From Clostridiales bacterium UBA1774 (GTDB taxonomy: Bacteria > Bacillota > Clostridia > Oscillospirales > Oscillospiraceae), in NCBI GenBank assembly GCA_002314635.1, contig DCGQ01000010.1, positions 1 through 25,089 on the forward strand: a DNA stretch of 25,089 bases. The letters run 5' to 3'. Below the pieces are notes generated by a model. That model searched no databases. It had not been told where the DNA came from and saw only the letters and a list, made by a program, of their open reading frames with translations. This document shows, one piece after another, positions 21,517 through 25,089 of this stretch. Position 1 is the first letter of the stretch; each line of letters begins with the position of its first letter. The position numbers and the translations under genes are program-made.

Positions 21517-22332
21517 ATGAAGAAGCTTCTTGCACTGGTGCTGGCTCTGACGATGGTTCTGGCTCTCGCCGCCTGCGCCAAGAATACCGGCACGAACACC
21601 GGAACGGTGGACACCAACGGTGCCGCTGCTACCACCGCTCCCGCGGATAACGGTGCAACCGAGACCGAAAACGCCGGTTCCGAAACCGAGAACACCCCCG
21701 CAGTCATGACCTATGCCGAGTACATCGCAGCCGAGCTGGACTCTGCCGTCACGGTGGAGACCTATGTGCAGGCCAAGCAGTCCTGGTGGGACAACAAGGC
21801 CAACCTGTATACCCAGAACGAGGACGGCGCTATCTTCGTGTATGAGACCGTCTGCTCCGAAGAAGACTTTGCCAAGCTGGTGGAGGGCACCAAGATCCGC
21901 GTCACCGGTTACAAGTCCCAGTGGTCCGGCGAAGTGGAGATCATCGACGGTTCCTTCGAGATTCTGGACGGCAGCTATGTTGCCGAGCCTCTGGATGTGA
22001 CCGATCTGCTGGGCACCGATTCTCTCATCGAGAAGCAGAACCAGAAGGTCGCCTTCACCGGCATGACCGTGGAATCCGCCGCTCAGTACAAGTGGGACGG
22101 CTCCGGTTCCGAAGGCGATGACCTGTACTTCGACGTTTCCGTCAACGGTACCACCTACACCTTCACCGTGGAAAGCTACCTGTGCGACAGCACCACCGAG
22201 GTCTATCAGGCTGTGAAGAACCTGCAGCCCGGTCAGGTGATCGACATGGAAGGCTTCCTCTACTGGTACGAAGGCGTGAACCCCCATATCACCGCCGTCA
22301 CCGTCATCATGGATGCCACCCCCGCGGCCTGA
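21517..22332 (+). CDS. Lipoprotein with OB-fold-like domains, function unknown
   Basis: A 271-residue secreted lipoprotein. The signal ends LAAC (C20), then comes a Thr/Ala/Glu/Asn-rich spacer to about residue 60, typical of a wall-spanning linker. The globular part seems to contain two beta-rich halves, about 70-150 and 160-265. The first (SAVTVETYVQAKQ ... GTKIRVTGYKSQW) resembles the OB-type domains found in many Clostridia lipoproteins; the second (QKVAFTGMTVES ... PGQVIDMEGFLYWYE) looks like a diverged copy. No catalytic residue set is evident. AAAAGGAGA precedes the ATG. The gene has its own strong promoter and a strong terminator, and codon use is C-rich and uniform as in highly expressed genes. 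It is not part of the ABC operon and its role is unknown. Confidence 0.85.
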   Translation: MKKLLALVLALTMVLALAACAKNTGTNTGTVDTNGAAATTAPADNGATETENAGSETENTPAVMTYAEYIAAELDSAVTVETYVQAKQSWWDNKANLYTQNEDGAIFVYETVCSEEDFAKLVEGTKIRVTGYKSQWSGEVEIIDGSFEILDGSYVAEPLDVTDLLGTDSLIEKQNQKVAFTGMTVESAAQYKWDGSGSEGDDLYFDVSVNGTTYTFTVESYLCDSTTEVYQAVKNLQPGQVIDMEGFLYWYEGVNPHITAVTVIMDATPAA

Positions 22333-22344
22333 TTGCAGATACCG

Positions 22345-22377
22345 AATGCGCCGGACTGTTTTGTCCGGCGCATTTTT
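22345..22377 (+). terminator. Rho-independent terminator of the lipoprotein gene
   Basis: A perfect 12-bp stem (22345-22356 with 22363-22374) carrying the GCGCCGGAC/GTCCGGCGC core, a 6-base loop and a run of five T's ending at 22377. Confidence 0.92.
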
Positions 22378-22392
22378 CGTGAGCTGCGGCGC

Positions 22393-22421
22393 TTGCCTTT
22401 TCCCCCGGAAACAGGTATACT
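22393..22421 (+). promoter_or_regulatory. Candidate promoter of the base-repair gene pair
   Basis: TTGCCT (22393-22398), 17-bp spacer, TATACT (22416-22421). It lies just past the preceding terminator and about 30 bases ahead of the AlkD-like gene. Confidence 0.6.
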
Positions 22422-22456
22422 GCTGCGGATGAAAAGGAAAGAGACAGGTGAGTTTG

Positions 22457-23128
22457 ATGGAGATCACAGCCGCGCTGTTTGCATTGCAGGATGCCGCCTA
22501 TGCGGATTTTCAGAGGAAGCTGACACCGACGGTGGACCCGGCGCGGTTCATCGGCGTTCGCGTCCCGGCGCTGCGGAAGCTGGCGAAGGAGCTGCTGCGG
22601 GAAGGCGGGTACGAGGACTTTCTGGATGTGCTTCCGCATTCGTACTATGATGAAAATATGCTGCACGGACTGCTGCTTTCCGAGCTGCGGGATTATGAAG
22701 CCTGCGTGGCGGCGGTGGACCGGTTTTTACCCTATGTGGACAACTGGGCGGTGTGTGATATCCTGTCCCCCAAGGTGTTTCGCAGACATAAAGCTGAGCT
22801 GCTGGGGAAGATTCGGGAATGGTCGGCCTCCGCGCACCCCTATACGGCCCGGTTCGGCATGGAAATGCTGATGTCCCATTTTCTGGACGGGGATTTTGCA
22901 CCGGAGCTGCTGGAGATCCCCGCCGGGGTGCAGTCGGAGGAATACTATGTCCGCATGATGCAGGCGTGGTTCTTCGCCACGGCACTGACCAAGCAGTGGG
23001 ACGCTTCGCTGTGCTATGTGCAGGAGCGGAGGCTCAGCCCGTGGGTGCATCAGAAAACCATTCAGAAGGCCTGTGAAAGCTATCGGATCCCTGAGGAGCG
23101 AAAGGCTTATCTGAAAAGCCTGAAATAA
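22457..23128 (+). CDS. AlkD-like DNA alkylation repair protein
   Basis: A 223-residue all-helical HEAT-repeat protein of the AlkD family, which excises N3- and N7-alkylated purines without flipping the base. The segment YVDNWAVCD gives W97 and D101, spaced as Trp109 and Asp113 of Bacillus cereus AlkD, and R132 (TARFGMEML) is the likely counterpart of Arg148. The rest is amphipathic helices. Two starts are possible: GTG 22448, with AAGGAAAG 6 bases upstream, and ATG 22457, with AGGTGAG just before it. I use the ATG, with moderate confidence. The uracil-DNA glycosylase gene starts 16 bases after the stop, so the two form a base-excision repair unit. Confidence 0.86.
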   Translation: MEITAALFALQDAAYADFQRKLTPTVDPARFIGVRVPALRKLAKELLREGGYEDFLDVLPHSYYDENMLHGLLLSELRDYEACVAAVDRFLPYVDNWAVCDILSPKVFRRHKAELLGKIREWSASAHPYTARFGMEMLMSHFLDGDFAPELLEIPAGVQSEEYYVRMMQAWFFATALTKQWDASLCYVQERRLSPWVHQKTIQKACESYRIPEERKAYLKSLK

Positions 23129-23144
23129 ACCGGGAGGAAACGGT

Positions 23145-23870
23145 ATGGAACGGTGGAAAGACCTGCTTTCCCCGGAAAACCGGGAGATCGTCAGGGAGAT
23201 TTATGACAGACTGGACGCGCTGGAGGCCGCGGGCACGGAGACCTATCCGGCCAGAGAACGGATTTTCGCCGCGGTAGAGGCAGCGCCGCCGGAAACCTGC
23301 AGGGTGATCATTCTGGGTCAGGACCCTTATCACGAGCCGGGGCAGGCAAACGGACTGGCCTTTTCCGTGGAGCCGGGGACAAAGCTGCCGCCGTCGCTGC
23401 GGAATATCTATAAGGAATTGCAGGCCGATCTGGGCGGCGAAGCGCCCAAGTCCGGCGACCTGCGGCCTTGGGCCCAGCAGGGCGTGCTGCTGCTGAACAC
23501 GGTGCTGACCGTGAGTCGGGGAGCGGCCTTTTCCCACAGCACATGGGGTTGGCAGCGGGTAGTGGCGGAGCTGCTGCTGCAATACGCCCATGAGGGCAGT
23601 CCCAAGGTGTTCCTGCTCTGGGGCCAGCAGGCGATCCGCTTTGCGGACAGCGTGCCCAAGCTGACCGGCTGCGGAGCCGATTGGATGGAGCGGCACCCGG
23701 TTCTTTGCAGTACCCATCCAAGCCCTCTGTCTGCCGGCCGCAGCGCCGGAGCGCTTCCGGCCTTTCTGGGCAGCAGACCCTTTTCCCGCTGCAATGCGCT
23801 GCTGCGGGAATTGGGGGAAAGACCGATTGCGTGGGAATGCATTACGGGCGTAGCGATAAACGATAAATGA
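23145..23870 (+). CDS. ung: Uracil-DNA glycosylase, family 1
   Basis: A 241-residue enzyme that removes uracil from DNA. GQDPYH (58-63) is the water-activating loop with catalytic D60, and HPSPLSA (191-197) is the minor-groove intercalation loop with H191. RPWAQQGVLLLNTVLTV is the conserved uracil-pocket segment, N118 being the likely base-recognition asparagine. Length and order are standard. GGGAGG lies before the ATG. The last codons fall in a 7-bp triplet repeat (CGATAAA, CGATAAA, TGATAAA; 23854-23874), whose third unit supplies the TGA stop. Paired with the AlkD-like gene upstream; a shared terminator follows. Confidence 0.97.
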   Translation: MERWKDLLSPENREIVREIYDRLDALEAAGTETYPARERIFAAVEAAPPETCRVIILGQDPYHEPGQANGLAFSVEPGTKLPPSLRNIYKELQADLGGEAPKSGDLRPWAQQGVLLLNTVLTVSRGAAFSHSTWGWQRVVAELLLQYAHEGSPKVFLLWGQQAIRFADSVPKLTGCGADWMERHPVLCSTHPSPLSAGRSAGALPAFLGSRPFSRCNALLRELGERPIAWECITGVAINDK

Positions 23871-23874
23871 TAAA
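23854..23874 (+). repeat. Three tandem 7-bp units at the end of ung
   Basis: CGATAAA, CGATAAA and TGATAAA in direct succession encode the last residues and the stop of ung. Gain or loss of one unit would shift the frame and change the last few residues only. Confidence 0.6.
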
Positions 23875-23903
23875 ATGCAGGCGTTTGTCATCAGATATAA
23901 ATA

Positions 23904-23937
23904 GCGGCTGTCTCCGATGAGGGAGGCAGCCGCTTTT
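23904..23937. terminator. Terminator between ung and trmD
   Basis: GCGGCTGTCTCC (23904-23915) pairs with 23922-23933 over 12 bp with one G-U pair and a 6-base loop, followed rightward by TTTT. It lies 13 bases past the trmD stop on the other strand, so it may serve both convergent units, although the leftward T-tract is poor. Confidence 0.8.
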
Positions 23938-23950
23938 ATCCTATGCAGCG

Positions 23951-24721
23951 TTAAGCCTGCGTTTCTTCCTGTTTTGCCAGCTCCTGCCGCAGCTCATCCA
24001 GAAGCTTGCGGTCCTGCTTGTCCGGCTGGTAGCGCTCCAGCATATCCGGACGGCGCAGCATGGTTCGCCGCAGCGCTTCCTTGCGCCGCCAGCGGGCGAT
24101 GGCCACGTGATTGCCGGACAGCAGAATATCCGGCACCTTCCGACCCTGCCATTCGGCGGGACGGGAATACTGGGGGTATTCCAACAGACCGCTGTAATGA
24201 CTTTCGTCCTGAAAACAGCTTGCGTCCGCCAGCACACCGGGAACCAGACGGCACACCGCGTCCGCAATGGTCATGGCCGGAAGCTCGCCGCCGGTGAGGA
24301 CGAAATCACCGATGCTCATTTCCTCATCCACGCATTCTTCAATGAAGCGCTCGTCCACGCCCTCATAGTGGCCGCAGACCAGAATGAAGCGGTCATAATT
24401 CTCTTTCAGCCGGATCGCGTCCGCCTGCGTGAAGCGCCTGCCTGCGGCGGACATATAGATCGTGTGTACCCGATAACCGGCATCCTGACAGACGGCCTGC
24501 CAGCAGTCGTGCAGCGGCTGTGCCTGCATGACCATGCCCTGACCGCCGCCGTAGGGGTAATCATCCACCTGCATCTGCCGGTTGGTGGTGTAATCCCGAA
24601 TCTGGTGCGGCTCAATGCGGATGATGTCGTTTTTCTGGGCGCGGCCCAGAATGCTTTCGGACATGACCGCGTTGATGGAGTCGGGGAACAGGGTCAGAAT
24701 ATCAATGTGCATTGCAACCAT
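23951..24721 (-). CDS. trmD: tRNA (guanine-N1)-methyltransferase
   Basis: A 256-residue SPOUT-class enzyme that makes m1G37 in tRNAs to prevent +1 frameshifting. It opens HIDILTLFPD and has the knot-forming signatures CGHYEGVD (116-123) and SIGDFVLTGGELP (136-148), with the substrate loop YGGGQGMVM (57-65). The length is normal. ATG 24721 has GAGGG 8 bases upstream, inside the end of rimM; the alternative ATG at 24712 is less well placed. It follows the rimM stop by one base. No rplS follows: trmD is the last gene before the terminator. Confidence 0.97.
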   Translation of the reverse strand: MVAMHIDILTLFPDSINAVMSESILGRAQKNDIIRIEPHQIRDYTTNRQMQVDDYPYGGGQGMVMQAQPLHDCWQAVCQDAGYRVHTIYMSAAGRRFTQADAIRLKENYDRFILVCGHYEGVDERFIEECVDEEMSIGDFVLTGGELPAMTIADAVCRLVPGVLADASCFQDESHYSGLLEYPQYSRPAEWQGRKVPDILLSGNHVAIARWRRKEALRRTMLRRPDMLERYQPDKQDRKLLDELRQELAKQEETQA

Positions 24722-24722
24722 G

Positions 24723-25089
24723 TCACATACCCTCGATCAGTCTGACCACGATTTTCCCGCCCACCGGGTCCAGCTCCCGCAGGAATCCGCCGTTTTCGGG
24801 AATCAGATGCTCTTCCTTGCCCTGCACCAGAAACACGTTTCCGGCAGGGTATTCCATAATGTCCTTCAACACGCCGATCTGATTTCCGGCCTCGTCCAGA
24901 ACCGGCAGACCGATTAGATCCTGCACGAAACAGGCGCCTTCCTCCAGCGGAATGTCGGCGCGGCGGGCAAGAACCACCTTGTTTTTCAGCGTCATGGCGG
25001 CTTCCACGGAATCCACCTGCTCCAGCTTGCAGATCACGAAGTTTCCGTGTACCCGGCTGGAGGCCTTTCTGGCCACCCCGTCCAGCCAC
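24723..25089 (-). CDS. rimM: Ribosome maturation factor RimM, 5' end outside the window
   Basis: A partial gene covering about the last 120 residues of a protein normally near 170. RimM binds ribosomal protein S19 and helps assemble the 30S head. The visible part has the end of the N-terminal RimM barrel (GNFVICKLEQVDSVEAAMTLKNKVVLARR) and the complete PRC-barrel (FVQDLIGLPVLDEAGNQIG ... LIPENGGFLRELDPVGGKIVVRLIEGM). An in-frame GTG at 25076 is not the true start, because the frame stays open to the window edge and the N-terminal domain is incomplete without more sequence. trmD follows immediately, the conserved bacterial order. Confidence 0.93.
   Translation of the reverse strand, partial: WLDGVARKASSRVHGNFVICKLEQVDSVEAAMTLKNKVVLARRADIPLEEGACFVQDLIGLPVLDEAGNQIGVLKDIMEYPAGNVFLVQGKEEHLIPENGGFLRELDPVGGKIVVRLIEGM

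Noticed and set aside
1..25089. CRISPR array, prophage, transposon or RNA genes
   Set aside because: No regularly spaced direct repeats, integrase, transposase, tRNA cloverleaf or rRNA segment was seen on either strand.

Overview
The window looks like chromosomal DNA of a GC-rich, strictly anaerobic Clostridia-type Firmicute, plausibly a gut Oscillospirales or Ruminococcaceae-like organism. The reasons are a glycyl radical enzyme with its oxygen-sensitive activase, a YhaM-type exoribonuclease (a Firmicutes enzyme), strong AGGAGG ribosome sites, sigma-A type promoters with 16-17 bp spacers, and U-tailed hairpin terminators. The taxon is inferred from gene content only. I see no rRNA, tRNA, CRISPR array, insertion sequence or phage gene. 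No gene-free stretch exceeds 300 bases.

Layout. Bases 1-3827 (+) carry a terminator from an upstream unit, an alanyl-tRNA editing protein, deoxyribose-phosphate aldolase, a small nitroreductase and an iron-dependent alcohol dehydrogenase. A 234-bp gap holding three inverted repeats separates these from a convergent pyridoxamine-phosphate-oxidase-like flavoprotein (-). That gene shares a divergent promoter region, with a perfect 10-bp palindrome in the middle, with a glycyl radical activase and its glycyl radical enzyme (4681-8186, +). A bidirectional terminator follows. Next come three leftward genes (8239-12054): histidine kinase, response regulator and a membrane glycosyltransferase, with overlapping reading frames. 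Leftward prfC (release factor 3) and yhaM follow.

Divergent from yhaM is an unrecognised protein made of two cupin domains, each followed by the same four-cysteine knuckle (14998-16323, +), then a perfect 16-bp hairpin and a GNAT acetyltransferase. A near-consensus promoter at 16838 starts a CUT1-type sugar ABC transporter operon: ATPase, two permeases and a binding protein, each overlapping or nearly abutting the next. The binding protein has an extra C-terminal membrane helix. A separately promoted lipoprotein comes next. An AlkD-like DNA glycosylase plus uracil-DNA glycosylase form a small base-repair unit. It converges through a shared terminator on trmD and a 5'-truncated rimM (-) at the right edge.

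The two most promising undescribed items are the tandem cupin/Cys4-knuckle protein and the orphan glycyl radical enzyme, whose substrate cannot be assigned from sequence. It has the Cys-X-Glu active site of the eliminase/decarboxylase group, but an atypical radical loop, an atypical C-terminus and no microcompartment or small-subunit gene beside it. Start codons were chosen from ribosome-site spacing, and most of the long antisense reading frames were rejected as shadows of GC-biased codon use.
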